A stretch of DNA of 64,000 nt from Cloacibacterium caeni (GTDB taxonomy: Bacteria; Bacteroidota; Bacteroidia; Flavobacteriales; Weeksellaceae), in assembly GCF_907163105.1 (NCBI RefSeq), contig NZ_OU015321.1:310001-374000 (forward strand). Direction: 5' to 3'. The notes beneath the pieces are model-generated. The model saw only the letters and a list, made by a program, of their open reading frames with translations. It was not told the DNA's origin and did no database searches. A program made the translations under genes and the position numbers. The first letter of the stretch is position 1, and the number at the start of each line of letters is the position of its first letter. This document shows positions 17,771 to 26,852 of the stretch, piece by piece.

Positions 17771-18787
17771 CTAAGGTTTTAAAGCTTTTGCCATAAATTC
17801 TTCGGCTTTGGTTACCATTGCAGCACTTCCGCAGAAGAAAGGTACTCTTTGGTGCAATTCTGTAGGTTCTATTTCCAGAATTCTTCTGTAGCCATCACTC
17901 GCTTTTCCGCCAGCTTGTTCTGCTAATAATGCCATTGGATTACATTCGTATAATAATCTCAGTTTTCCTTTTGGTGATTGTGACGTAGAAGGATAGATGT
18001 AAATTCCACCTTTAATCATATTTCTGTGAAAATCTGAAACCAATGAACCAATATATCTAGAAGTATAAGGTCTGTCTCCTTCTTCTAACTGACAATATTT
18101 AATATAATCTTTCACACCTTGAGGAAATTTAATGTAATTTCCTTCGTTAATGGAATAAATTTTTCCCGTAGTTGGGAATTTCATATTCGGGTGAGAAAGG
18201 TAATATGTACCGATAGAAGGGTCTAAAGTGAATCCATTTACGCCATTTCCTGTGGTGTAAACAATCATGGTAGAACTTCCGTAAACTACATAACCTGCTG
18301 CTACTTGTTTTACGCCTTTTTGTAAAAAATCTTTCAGTTGAACAGGTGTTCCAGGTTCGGTAACACGTCTGTAGATAGAGAAAATGGTTCCTACTGAAAC
18401 ATTTACATCAATATTAGATGAACCATCTAATGGATCAATCAAAACCACATATTTATTAAGGTGAGCGTTACTTGTCGCTTTAATTTCTATAAAATCATCA
18501 CTTTCTTCAGAGGCAATTCCGCAGACTACTTCACGCTGAGAAAGCGCTTCTATAAAAAGATTATTGGCTAAAACATCTAGTTTTTGTTGGTCTTCACCTT
18601 GTACATTCTGGTTTCCAGCATGACCGATGATTTCTGCGATTCCCGCCTTGTTTACTTCTCTATTCACTACTTTAGAAGCCAATCTTATGGCGCTCAAAAG
18701 TCTAGAGAGTTCCCCTGTGGAATATTTAAAATCGTCTTGTTTGTCAATGATAAATTCACCTAAAGTTTGAAAAGTTTGTTCAGACAT
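17771..18787 (-). CDS. fbp: Class I fructose-1,6-bisphosphatase
   Basis: Hydrolyses fructose 1,6-bisphosphate to fructose 6-phosphate in gluconeogenesis. The metal-binding signature [20 protein letters not shown] and the sugar-phosphate site region [21 protein letters not shown] are both clear. I chose the start [12 protein letters not shown] at 18787, giving 338 residues, the usual length. An alternative MTKNYEI start at 18832 is possible. Longer readings would run into the divergent lysC gene and are rejected. The lysC promoter lies in the 127-bp gap. Confidence 0.93.
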   Translation of the reverse strand: MSEQTFQTLGEFIIDKQDDFKYSTGELSRLLSAIRLASKVVNREVNKAGIAEIIGHAGNQNVQGEDQQKLDVLANNLFIEALSQREVVCGIASEESDDFIEIKATSNAHLNKYVVLIDPLDGSSNIDVNVSVGTIFSIYRRVTEPGTPVQLKDFLQKGVKQVAAGYVVYGSSTMIVYTTGNGVNGFTLDPSIGTYYLSHPNMKFPTTGKIYSINEGNYIKFPQGVKDYIKYCQLEEGDRPYTSRYIGSLVSDFHRNMIKGGIYIYPSTSQSPKGKLRLLYECNPMALLAEQAGGKASDGYRRILEIEPTELHQRVPFFCGSAAMVTKAEEFMAKALKP

Positions 18788-18852
18788 TTTTTTGGTATTT
18801 GCTTGTTTGTAAATTTCGTAATTTTTAGTCATATTTCCCAAAAAATATTCAA

Positions 18853-18884
18853 TTGATTCATATGGAAATAATTTAATAAATTTG
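18853..18884 (+). promoter_or_regulatory. Promoter of the aspartokinase gene
   Basis: TTG at 18853-18855, a 21-base spacer and a perfect TAAATTTG at 18877-18884 fit the Bacteroidota promoter. The start site would be near 18891, 24 bases before the ATG. Confidence 0.65.
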
Positions 18885-18914
18885 AAGGTTTGAATTGATT
18901 TTAGATAAAAGAAG

Positions 18915-20153
18915 ATGAAAATTTTTAAATTCGGAGGAGCATCAGTGAAAGATGCAGAGAGTGTAAAGAATGTAGCGAAAGTTTTAAATTCGCAAGGTTT
19001 TGAAAAATGCCTATTAGTAGTTTCTGCCATGGGAAAAACTACCAATGCATTAGAAAAAGTAGTAGAATACTATTTTAAGAAGGAAGATTACCAAAATGAG
19101 GTAGAAAAAATAAAACAATCTCATTTAGAAATTACCAAAGGTCTTTTTGCCGAAAATCATAAAATTTTTGGTGAAGTAGCTTTGTTTTTTGATGATTTAG
19201 AAGCTTTTTTGAGAAGAAATAAATCGCCAAATTACAATTTTGTGTATGATCAAGTGGTGAGTTGTGGTGAAATGATTTCGTCTAAAATTCTCAGTGAGTA
19301 TCTTAATGATATCAATTTTAGCAATGCTTGGCTAGATGCTAGAGATTACATCAAAACGGATGACACGTACAGAGAAGGCGTAGTGAACTGGCAAGAAACT
19401 GAGAAAAATATCAGCGGTCTAGACCAGAATCAATCGTATGTTACACAAGGTTTTATCGGTTCGGAAGCCAATAATTTTACTGTAACTTTGGGAAGAGAAG
19501 GTTCAGATTACTCTGCGGCCATTTTTGCGTATTGTTTAAATGCTGAAGCCATGACCATTTGGAAAGATGTTCCAGGTGTGATGACAGGTGACCCTAGAAA
19601 ATTTGAAAACGTAACCTTGCTTTCTAATATTTCTTACGAAGAAGCTATCGAGATGGCATATTATGGAGCTTCTGTTATTCACCCGAAAACCTTACAACCG
19701 CTGAAACAAAAGCACATTCCTTTTTATGTGAAATCTTTTGTAGAGCCAGAAAAACCGGGAACTAAAGTAGGAAATTCTGATGTCAACCAAAGCGAAGAAA
19801 GTTATATCCTGAAAGAAAATCAAGTGTTAATGAACATTTCTACGAGAGACTTTTCTTTCATTGCCGAAGACCACATCAGCCAGATTTTTAATCTTTTAGC
19901 AAAGCATAAAATCAAAGTTTCTATGATGCAAAACTCTGCGATTTCTTTGGCGCTTTGTCTGGAAGATAAATTTGGTAAAATTGATGAGGTAAATCAAACG
20001 TTGACTCAACAATTCAGTACGGATGTTGTGAAAAATGTTTCGCTATATACCGTAAGAAATGCCAATATGGATGAACTTTCTACTTTCTACGCTGACAAAA
20101 AAATCCTTTTAGAACAAATTTCAAAAAACACAGTACAAATCGTTACGCAATAA
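18915..20153 (+). CDS. lysC: Aspartate kinase (monofunctional)
   Basis: Phosphorylates aspartate, the first step to lysine, threonine, methionine and diaminopimelate. The amino-acid-kinase domain begins [15 protein letters not shown] and includes [13 protein letters not shown] and [13 protein letters not shown]; the C-terminal third (about 290-412) fits tandem ACT domains for feedback control. At 412 residues it is monofunctional, with no homoserine dehydrogenase. It is followed after 6 bases by the OlsF-like acyltransferase gene, so both are likely cotranscribed although no metabolic link is evident. Confidence 0.93.
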   Translation: MKIFKFGGASVKDAESVKNVAKVLNSQGFEKCLLVVSAMGKTTNALEKVVEYYFKKEDYQNEVEKIKQSHLEITKGLFAENHKIFGEVALFFDDLEAFLRRNKSPNYNFVYDQVVSCGEMISSKILSEYLNDINFSNAWLDARDYIKTDDTYREGVVNWQETEKNISGLDQNQSYVTQGFIGSEANNFTVTLGREGSDYSAAIFAYCLNAEAMTIWKDVPGVMTGDPRKFENVTLLSNISYEEAIEMAYYGASVIHPKTLQPLKQKHIPFYVKSFVEPEKPGTKVGNSDVNQSEESYILKENQVLMNISTRDFSFIAEDHISQIFNLLAKHKIKVSMMQNSAISLALCLEDKFGKIDEVNQTLTQQFSTDVVKNVSLYTVRNANMDELSTFYADKKILLEQISKNTVQIVTQ

Positions 20154-20159
20154 CCAACC

Positions 20160-21974
20160 ATGAGCCTCATTTCTAAACAAGATTTTATCAAAGCAGCAGG
20201 ATTGCAGAAATTCGGATTTATTAAAAGTCCGATTGCTTCTACCATTATGGGACTTACCAAATTGAATGATGTCAATAGATTGTATGACAGCATAAAACAC
20301 CATGATGGAGTAGCTTTTTTTGATGCTTTTCTCAAAAAATTAGAAATCCAATACGTAGCCTTCGAAGAAGATTTGGCTAAAATCCCTAAAACAGGGCCTT
20401 TCATTTTGGTAGCCAATCATCCTCTAGGAGCGATTGATGGGATTCTGATGTGTAAAATCCTTACAGAAATTAGACCTGATTTTAAAATCATGGGCAATTT
20501 TCTTTTGCAGAAAATAGAGCCTATGAAAGATTATGTGATTCCTGTGAATCCTTTTGAAACCAGAAAAGAAGCATACAGCAGTATTTCTGGAATGCGCGAG
20601 ACCTTGAAGCACCTTCAGGAAGGCGGTTGTATCGGGATTTTTCCTGCGGGAGAAGTGTCGAATCGCAATAATGTTTTTGATGAGGTTCTGGATAAAGAAT
20701 GGGAAATTCCAGCACTTAAGTTGATAAAAAAAGCAAAGGTTCCAGTGGTTCCGATGTATTTCCATGCCAAGAATTCGAGCAAGTTTTATAGCATTGCCAA
20801 AATTCATGCAGATTTGCAAACGCTCTTGCTTCCTTCTGAAATGATGAAGAAAAGAGACAAGCCTATTAGAATCAGAATAGGAAAGCCTGTTTCGCCAAAA
20901 ATTCAAGAAGAACATGAATCGGTAAAAGAATTAGGCGATTTCTTGAGAAAGAAAGTCTACATGATGAAATCTTACTATGAAAGGAGAAAATCCATTGCGG
21001 AGCTTTTTAAACTGTCTAATTTGCCGATTAAATTTCCGCTGAAATCTGGACAAGAAGTGATTCAGAATATCATAGACGAAACACCTCATGAAGACATTTT
21101 AAAAGATATAGAAAATCTTAAAAAGAAAGATAAACTCTTATTCTCCAACTCTAATTACGAAGTGTATTTCACTGAATATGACGAAATTCCTTCGATGATG
21201 AGAGAAATCGGAAGACAGCGTGAATTAACCTTCCGAGCAATAGGAGAGGGATCCAACCTGCCTTTTGATTTAGATGAGTATGATAAGCATTACCATCATC
21301 TTATTCTTTGGGATAATAATGCTCAAAAAATCGCTGGAGCGTATAGAATGGCATTAGGTTGTCAAGTCATGAAAAAATATGGAATTAGCGGCTTTTATAC
21401 GAGCTCATTATTTGAATTTGACCAAGAAATTCAACCTTTCTTTAGAAAAGTGATAGAAATGGGTCGTGCTTATGTAAATTTGGAATACCAGCAAAAACCA
21501 TTGCCACTGTTCTTATTATGGAGAGGAATTGTGCATGTTTGCCTCAAAAATCCTGAACATAAATTCTTAATGGGTGGAGTGAGCATCAGTAATAAATTCT
21601 CAGATTTTTCTAAATCTTTGATGATTGAGTTTATGCGTTCGCATTACTATGATTCTGTGGTGGCGCAATACGTGCATCCTAAAAACGATTTTAAGGTAAA
21701 ACTTAAGGTAAAGGAAAAACACCTCTTTTTCGAAGGTTTAGATAATGATTTGAACAATTTTGATAAACTTATCGATGATTTAGAGCCAGAGATGAGAATG
21801 CCGGTTTTAATTAAAAAATACATCAAGCAAAATGCTAAGGTTATCGCGTTTAATGTAGACCCTAATTTCAATGATGCGATAGATGGACTCATGTATATCA
21901 GAATAAGTGACCTTCCAGAAAGTACCATTAAGCCCGTTTTAGAAGAAATGAGTGAACAATTAAAAGAAAGTTAA
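20160..21974 (+). CDS. olsF: OlsF-like bifunctional acyltransferase (PlsC domain plus GNAT-like domain)
   Basis: A 604-residue fusion. The N-terminal half is a PlsC-type O-acyltransferase: VANHPLGAIDG gives the family's NHxxxxxD motif, with FPAGEVSNRN as the acceptor-binding motif. The C-terminal half (about 325-590, for example ELTFRAIGEGSN and GGVSISNKF) matches the OlsB/hemolysin-type N-acyltransferase fold. This order is that of OlsF, which in Serratia and Flavobacterium johnsoniae makes ornithine lipids by N- and then O-acylation. In Bacteroidota the amino acid may instead be glycine. The product is a membrane aminolipid. The symbol rests on architecture. Confidence 0.75.
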   Translation: MSLISKQDFIKAAGLQKFGFIKSPIASTIMGLTKLNDVNRLYDSIKHHDGVAFFDAFLKKLEIQYVAFEEDLAKIPKTGPFILVANHPLGAIDGILMCKILTEIRPDFKIMGNFLLQKIEPMKDYVIPVNPFETRKEAYSSISGMRETLKHLQEGGCIGIFPAGEVSNRNNVFDEVLDKEWEIPALKLIKKAKVPVVPMYFHAKNSSKFYSIAKIHADLQTLLLPSEMMKKRDKPIRIRIGKPVSPKIQEEHESVKELGDFLRKKVYMMKSYYERRKSIAELFKLSNLPIKFPLKSGQEVIQNIIDETPHEDILKDIENLKKKDKLLFSNSNYEVYFTEYDEIPSMMREIGRQRELTFRAIGEGSNLPFDLDEYDKHYHHLILWDNNAQKIAGAYRMALGCQVMKKYGISGFYTSSLFEFDQEIQPFFRKVIEMGRAYVNLEYQQKPLPLFLLWRGIVHVCLKNPEHKFLMGGVSISNKFSDFSKSLMIEFMRSHYYDSVVAQYVHPKNDFKVKLKVKEKHLFFEGLDNDLNNFDKLIDDLEPEMRMPVLIKKYIKQNAKVIAFNVDPNFNDAIDGLMYIRISDLPESTIKPVLEEMSEQLKES

Positions 21975-22034
21975 AAAAAATGAACTTGAAAATCAGTAAG
22001 TTCAAAAAAAAATGTAAAATTCTTTTGAAAAGAC

Positions 22035-22065
22035 TTGCGTCATATGGATAAAGTGCTTACTTTTG
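22035..22065 (+). promoter_or_regulatory. Promoter of tRNA-Phe
   Basis: TTG at 22035-22037, a 20-base spacer and TACTTTTG at 22058-22065, a perfect match to the Bacteroidota consensus. The start would be about 25 bases before the mature tRNA. Confidence 0.7.
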
Positions 22066-22096
22066 CACCACTTTAACACAGTGATGAAACAAAAAT

Positions 22097-22169
22097 GGTT
22101 TCTTAGCTCAGTTGGTAGAGCAACGGATTGAAAATCCGTGTGTCCCTGGTTCGATTCCTGGAGAAACCA
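22097..22169 (+). tRNA. tRNA-Phe (anticodon GAA)
   Basis: The acceptor stem GGTTTCT pairs with AGAAACC, the D arm is GCTCAGTTGGTAGAGC, the anticodon stem-loop is ACGGA-TTGAAAA-TCCGT with GAA in the loop, and the T arm contains GGTTCGATTCC. CCA is not encoded. Its last 16 bases lie inside the left attachment repeat of the 41.6-kb element, so the 3' end was restored by the element's own copy on integration. Confidence 0.95.
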
Positions 22170-22170
22170 C
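22154..22170 (+). repeat. attL (17-bp direct repeat in the tRNA-Phe 3' end)
   Basis: ATTCCTGGAGAAACCAC is repeated exactly at 63717-63733. It covers the T-arm 3' strand and acceptor 3' strand of tRNA-Phe, the classic core site of tyrosine recombinases. Confidence 0.9.
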
Positions 22171-22193
22171 TAGAAACAACAACAATTTCTTAC

Positions 22194-22229
22194 AAAAGCC
22201 CTTAAATCCTAGTATTTAAGGGCTTTTTT
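22194..22229 (+). terminator. Element-borne terminator after tRNA-Phe
   Basis: A 14-bp stem (22194-22207 with 22214-22227, core AAGCCC/GGGCTT) ends in a T run. It now ends the tRNA transcript in place of the displaced chromosomal hairpin. Confidence 0.8.
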
Positions 22230-22273
22230 GTTTTTTGAGAATTTCAAAATAATACAAATATTCTCAAAAATTA

Positions 22274-22386
22274 GGTGACCTTCTCGGTGACCTGCCATTT
22301 CTTGAACTTTATAGGTAACCGAATTCTTTGTAAAAGCCTATCAATAAAGGTGTAGAGCAATTGAACATCTTGTCTGATAGGTCACC
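22274..22386. repeat. Left-end arm-type repeats (GGTGACC / GCCTATCAAT)
   Basis: GGTGACC occurs at 22274-22280 and 22286-22292 (12 bp apart), the variant GGTAACC at 22314-22320, and the inverted form GGTCACC at 22380-22386. GCCTATCAAT is at 22336-22345. Both GGTAACC (inverted) and GCCTATCAAT recur near attR, so these are probable integrase or excision-factor sites, just before the integrase gene. Confidence 0.5.
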
Positions 22387-22418
22387 AAAAGGTAATTTTA
22401 ACCCCTAAAGTCATCAAT

Positions 22419-23675
22419 ATGAATGCAAAAGTTTCGGTATTATTTTATGCCAGAAAGTCTAAAGCGAAATCTAGTTCCAAAATCCCGATTTATATGCGGA
22501 TTACCGTAGATGGACAACGTGCAGAGTTTTCAACGGGAAAATTTGTTGAAGGTAGCAAATGGAGTTCAGCTCAAAGTCGTTTAAAGGGCAATTCTGAGGA
22601 GGTGCGCGTTATAAACAAGCATTTTGATATTCTGCAAGCAAAAGTCCTCGAAATTGAAAATAGACTCGTTTTTTTAGGCGACCCTTTCGACGCTACGGAT
22701 GTTAAAAATTTGCTCACAGGAACAAAAACAGCGGAAAGATTCTTGATCACAATTTTTGAGGAACACAATTCCAAAATGGAAAAACTTGTTGGCAAAGAGT
22801 ACGCGATTGCGACACTCAAAAATTTCAGAACTTGTTTATCACATTTGAAAGAGTTTTTGTGGACATTTCACAAAAAAACAGACATCAACATTCAGAAATT
22901 GGAACCGTCTTTTCTCAATGATTTTGATTTCTTTCTACGAACAAAAGCTAATATCAACAATAATTCTGCTGTCAAGCATACCAAAAACTTGAGTAAGATT
23001 TTAAAAATTTGTTATCATAACAATTGGATAGAAAAGGATTTGGTTATTTTCTACAAAGGGAGATTTAATGAAGTGAACGTGAATTTCCTCACCGATGAAG
23101 AACTTTCATCAATTCGCGAAAAAGAATTTTCGGGAAAAGGTTTGGAACTCGTACGTGATATGTTTGTTTTCAGTTGCTATACAGGTTTGGCTTACATCGA
23201 TATTTTTAATCTTACAAAAGACCAACTATCAAAAGGAATTGATGGAAATCTGTGGATTATTACGAACCGACAGAAGACAGGAAGTACATCAAATATTCCC
23301 TTGCTTCCTGTTGCTGAAGAAATCATCAAGAAATACGAAAATCATCCAGTATCTTCCAATTCTGGAAAACTGCTCCCAGTTTATACCAATCAAAAAGTAA
23401 ATGAATATCTGAAAACTATTGCAGAAAATTGTGGTATCAATAAGAAACTTACGTTTCACTGCGCAAGACATACTTTTGCCACGACTGTAACTTTAGGAAA
23501 TAATGTTTCAATGGAAAGTGTAAGTAAAATGCTTGGACATAAAAGCATTAAGACTACACAGCATTATGCAAAAATATTGGATTCTAAAGTGAGCCAAGAT
23601 ATGGGGAGTTTGAAACTTGTTTTAGAGAAAAAAAATGAGGTTCAAAAGGAAAATGATAAAAAACTCGGTTCATAG
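22419..23675 (+). CDS. Tyrosine recombinase (integrase) of the element
   Basis: Catalyses insertion and excision at tRNA-Phe. Residues 1-100 form an arm-binding domain (VLFYARKSKAKSSSKIPIYMRI), about 105-200 a SAM-like core-binding domain, and 215-400 the catalytic domain. HCARHTFAT supplies His and Arg of the active site, GHKSIKTTQHYAKI the second His, and Tyr383 the nucleophile. The usual first catalytic Arg (TGLR) is replaced in CYTGLAYIDIF, as is common in Bacteroidota integrases of the IntDOT type. It has 418 residues and reads inward from attL, with its own terminator. Confidence 0.93.
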   Translation: MNAKVSVLFYARKSKAKSSSKIPIYMRITVDGQRAEFSTGKFVEGSKWSSAQSRLKGNSEEVRVINKHFDILQAKVLEIENRLVFLGDPFDATDVKNLLTGTKTAERFLITIFEEHNSKMEKLVGKEYAIATLKNFRTCLSHLKEFLWTFHKKTDINIQKLEPSFLNDFDFFLRTKANINNNSAVKHTKNLSKILKICYHNNWIEKDLVIFYKGRFNEVNVNFLTDEELSSIREKEFSGKGLELVRDMFVFSCYTGLAYIDIFNLTKDQLSKGIDGNLWIITNRQKTGSTSNIPLLPVAEEIIKKYENHPVSSNSGKLLPVYTNQKVNEYLKTIAENCGINKKLTFHCARHTFATTVTLGNNVSMESVSKMLGHKSIKTTQHYAKILDSKVSQDMGSLKLVLEKKNEVQKENDKKLGS

Positions 23676-23687
23676 CCGAGTTTTTTT
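23661..23687 (+). terminator. Terminator of the integrase gene
   Basis: AAACTCGG (23661-23668) pairs with CCGAGTTT around CATAG-containing bases and ends in a T run. The stem overlaps the last codons of the gene. Confidence 0.8.
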
Positions 23688-23794
23688 CAGGTTCAGGAAG
23701 CTTTAATGAAGTTGAAGTTATGTTCACTTCGAAGGTGTCATAATTTCAATAGGTAATCGAAAGATCTCCGATTATCTATTGAAAAATTTACAGA

Positions 23795-24542
23795 TTATGT
23801 TTCAATAATAAGTTCTCTATCGTAACCATTGTCGGGATCATCAAGATATCCATGTGGATTGCATATTACTTCTGTTTTACCAATTGAATAACGACTAGGT
23901 GCATGAATGTGCCCATGAATCCAAAAATCAGGTTGATGTTTTGTTATGAAATCATCAAGATTGGAAGCATATGCTGAAGTTAATAGATCATTCTTAAAAT
24001 TATCGGGAACTGAAAGCAAACTTGGCGCATGATGCGTCACCACAATATTTTTCTCTTTTGTTGAATTTTCTAAACTTTCATTCAGCCAATGTTTTGAAAA
24101 TTGATGAATCTTAAACGTATCCACAGTTCTCATTTTAGAATAGGAAGGATCTCTCTTGATCATTTTGTAATCGTTCATTTTCGGTTGACAGTACATTCCT
24201 GCTTCTACTGAATTTCCAAAAAGTGCAAAATCCGTCCATAAAGTACAGCCATGAAATCTAATGTCTTCAATGTCTAAAAAGGAATCCTCTAAAACACGAA
24301 TATTGGTATTTTCTGCGGCAGACTTAATTTTATTGAGCGTTTTCGGATATGAGCCTTTATAATACTCATGATTTCCAAGAATATAAATCACAGGAATATT
24401 TTTTGATTTTTGTCTTAATCCACTCAATTCCTTTTGTGCCGAGGTTGGTATCTCCTGCAAAAATCACCAAATCAGCATTATCAAAACACAATTCTGAAAT
24501 ACCGAATTCTTGATGTAAATCGCTGATAATTTGAATTTTCAT
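23795..24542 (-). pseudogene. Metallophosphoesterase, frameshifted
   Basis: Calcineurin-like phosphoesterase split by one frameshift. The 5' part from ATG 24542 reads MKIQIISDLHQEFG...DLVIFAGDTN, giving the DxH and GD metal motifs. The 3' part in another frame (from about 24400 down to 23795) continues IPVIYILGNHEYY (GNHE), VVTHHAPS and IHGHIHAPSRY (GHxH). Removing one base from the six-T run at 24399-24404 joins both into a 248-residue enzyme with every motif. A true inactivation, a recent polymorphism or a base-calling error in the homopolymer cannot be told apart here. Confidence 0.8.
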
Positions 24543-24907
24543 TGATGGAGATTATGTGATAAAGTTAAGGGTTTGGGTTCTTGAAAAAACGAATTTAATA
24601 TTAATCATCTTAAAAAATCAAAACCAAAGGCTAAATAAACAGATTATTTTAAATGCTCTGTTCAATAAAAAGTATTGTTCAATGATAATGAACAGAGGAA
24701 TTCATTGAACATATTTCTGGAAGATTATTTTTCTTTTTGCGAAAATTATTTTTAGGTGCGTAATTTAAAAATCCTCCATATTGCCTATTATTAATTAGTT
24801 TTTGAGCTTTTATAAGTTCAAATTTGTCACAAATTTTGTAAATATTTGTGACAAAACATAAAATTTAGATGATAATAAAATGCGAATATAACCTACGCGT
24901 ATATTTT
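24543..24907. other. Intergenic region at the 3' end of the defence operon
   Basis: About 365 AT-rich bases without coding potential. They hold an inverted repeat CTCTGTTCA...TGAACAGAG (24656-24664 and 24689-24697) with extra GTTCA half-sites around it, and a pair of TTTGT-N-ACAAA palindromes (24823-24833 and 24845-24855) that together can fold as a hairpin. Confidence 0.5.
24823..24855. terminator. Hairpin after the defence operon
   Basis: TTTGTCACAAAT and ATTTGTGACAAA are 12-bp arms separated by 9 bases. It lies 50 bases after the last gene of the minus-strand operon, where a terminator is expected, though the T run is short. Each arm is itself a TTTGT-N-ACAAA palindrome, so tandem protein sites are an alternative. 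Confidence 0.35.
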
Positions 24908-25696
24908 CTAATCAAGCTTCCGATGTATGAGTGATAAAGTTGTCAAAATATCGAGTGCATCAATTTCTGACATTTGCCAAGTTATCTTAGGTACATGTGC
25001 AGTTGTATTTCTAAACATTCCTGTTACTCCTTTCAATAGGTTAACAAAGCCCCTATGTTCGCTTATTTCGGTTTCGTTGGATAAAGAATTTATTTGAATT
25101 AAGGGATTGTTAATAGAAAATGCCTGTTCAATTAATTGATTCCCATCAACAGATAAGCCTGACTTCATCCTAATAACTTCAAAAACGCTTTTTACTGCTT
25201 CAAAAACACTATGAAAATAATTTTCATTTAGTAATTCTGCGTTGCAAAATTCATAAATTCTATAATGAGTCTCTCTTTGCTCCAACTTTTTTCTAAAACG
25301 GCTTGCTCTATACTCTGCATCAGTAATTGTAAAAATTGATTCAATCTCTCTAAACTTACCAGACTCACTTAATTCTAATCCAGCAAAGCATAATCTTTTA
25401 TTTAACTCAATTCTAGTGTCTTCGTATTGTTGATTACGACCCACAAATCTTGCTGGATGTAAACTTTTATTAATAAATCTTAATATATTATTCGAGATAT
25501 TCTTATTATTCTGATAAGTAACAAATGCATTGTAAATTCTCTTCCATTTTGTTCCTTCGGGAAAAACATTAGGCAAATCAACCTCTTTTAAATATTTTGT
25601 TATTTCGTTATTACTTAATCCGTTGCTTGTGTCACCAAGCACTTTGCTTAAGCCTTCTAAGATTTCACCTGACAATGTTGGTCTTTTAACTGCCAT
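24908..25696 (-). CDS. TIGR02391 (Ymh) family protein, last gene of the defence operon
   Basis: A 262-residue protein whose C-terminal half (about 150-255) carries the Ymh/TIGR02391 signature: LIEQAFSINNPLIQINSL, SEHRGFVNLLKGVTGMFRNTTAHVP and LDILTTLSLIHRKLD. Proteins of this family are often found in prophages and near restriction genes and are of unknown function; the RNxxAH-like segment RNTTAH resembles the RxxxxH core of HEPN RNases, which is inference. It follows the Mrr-like nuclease by 77 bases, the widest gap in the operon, so a second promoter is possible. Confidence 0.75.
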   Translation of the reverse strand: MAVKRPTLSGEILEGLSKVLGDTSNGLSNNEITKYLKEVDLPNVFPEGTKWKRIYNAFVTYQNNKNISNNILRFINKSLHPARFVGRNQQYEDTRIELNKRLCFAGLELSESGKFREIESIFTITDAEYRASRFRKKLEQRETHYRIYEFCNAELLNENYFHSVFEAVKSVFEVIRMKSGLSVDGNQLIEQAFSINNPLIQINSLSNETEISEHRGFVNLLKGVTGMFRNTTAHVPKITWQMSEIDALDILTTLSLIHRKLD

Positions 25697-25773
25697 TTTT
25701 CATTTTTTTGATAAGAAATAATGATAAATTTCCAAATTTATTAACTAAACATTATTTAAAATTCAGCTATTTT

Positions 25774-26847
25774 TCATTCCCAATAATCTTCAATCTCCTT
25801 TTCGATTACCCTGCCAATTTCATCGTAGTACATTGTTTCAGAAGTTGATTCTTTTTTGATTATTTCGGGAAATACATTAATAAGAAACTCACCTTCATTC
25901 TTATAATTACTAGACAAAAACTTCCAATTTATTTTAATGTAGGTTTCGTGTGGAGGAGTCTTGAAATAAAATTCCTCGAAAAAAAATTCTTCATCTCCCA
26001 CAACAATATTTTTAGCAGGAATTATCTCCACTGCATTTTCCTCTTTTTGAATATTAATTAGTGAAGAAGACACAATTCTCTTGGCGCTAATTTTCACATT
26101 GTCTTTTGAGATATCTTCAACATCGCCGTCAAACTTTAAGATTATTCTAAAGTTTGTAATATCTTTTATACCTGTGTTTTTTAGCTTAATTTGAATTTTA
26201 TTAAGACTGTAATTAGTCTTCACTCTATTATCTCCGAAAGATGGACCTAAGAGATCCAAGACATTGTTTCCACGAGGGTTATATGGTTTTTGAATTTTAC
26301 CAACCTTGGTAATTTTCTCCTTTTTAAATTTAGGGAAGAATGTAGTTTCAATAATACTGATTTCAGCAGAATGGTTGTTTTTAAAACTGATGCTATTTAC
26401 ATAATAATCATGCGTTCGTTGATTTTCAAAAATTAAATCTACGATATCCTCCCAACAAAACAAATGAATCTCAAATAAACCTTTTTCAATACTTTTCAAA
26501 TTTTCTTTACGGACAAAAGCCTCAATCTTAGCGTCTTTATTAGCAGTTGTTGTAAAGTATAATTTTTTAAGTTTCGGTTCAAAATCTATTGCTTTCTCAA
26601 TTTCTTTTTCAATCTCTTTCTCGGTAAAGGATTTATGTACATATTCATCTTTTCCTTTGCATTGAATACCGTAATATCCATTATCGTTTTTAGGCATCCC
26701 GTAAACATCAACCCCATTTTGGGATTGTCCTTGTCTTCCATTTTTCTTTATTTCTGGACAATCCCAAATTTCTCCCCATAATTTTTTACAGAGCGTTTCA
26801 AAATCTTGCCAATTTTGTGGTTTAGGTAGTGATTTGGAAGCCAGCAT
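25774..26847 (-). CDS. Mrr-like PD-(D/E)xK nuclease with C-terminal beta domain
   Basis: A 357-residue protein. The N-terminal 150 or so residues fit the Mrr/restriction-endonuclease fold: WQDFETLCKKLWGEIW with Glu17, then NGVDVYG with Asp47 and YGIQCKGKD with Gln62-x-Lys64, the Q-x-K variant of the active site. The second half (about 185-345) lacks catalytic motifs and looks beta-rich, perhaps a substrate-binding module. It starts 5 bases after the GajB-like helicase stop. Such a nuclease is not part of the published two-gene Gabija system, so this is an extension of it or a separate effector on the same transcript. Confidence 0.7.
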   Translation of the reverse strand: MLASKSLPKPQNWQDFETLCKKLWGEIWDCPEIKKNGRQGQSQNGVDVYGMPKNDNGYYGIQCKGKDEYVHKSFTEKEIEKEIEKAIDFEPKLKKLYFTTTANKDAKIEAFVRKENLKSIEKGLFEIHLFCWEDIVDLIFENQRTHDYYVNSISFKNNHSAEISIIETTFFPKFKKEKITKVGKIQKPYNPRGNNVLDLLGPSFGDNRVKTNYSLNKIQIKLKNTGIKDITNFRIILKFDGDVEDISKDNVKISAKRIVSSSLINIQKEENAVEIIPAKNIVVGDEEFFFEEFYFKTPPHETYIKINWKFLSSNYKNEGEFLINVFPEIIKKESTSETMYYDEIGRVIEKEIEDYWE

Positions 26848-26852
26848 AATTA

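Noticed and set aside
18788-19045. Longer N-terminus for the fructose-1,6-bisphosphatase
   Set aside because: The extra residues overlap the divergent lysC gene and promoter and have no FBPase similarity; [12 protein letters not shown] at 18787 gives the family length.
21982-22014. Terminator after the OlsF-like gene
   Set aside because: TGAACTT/AAGTTCA can pair, but on the plus strand it is followed by A rather than T residues, so it is not a plus-strand terminator; no minus-strand gene needs it.
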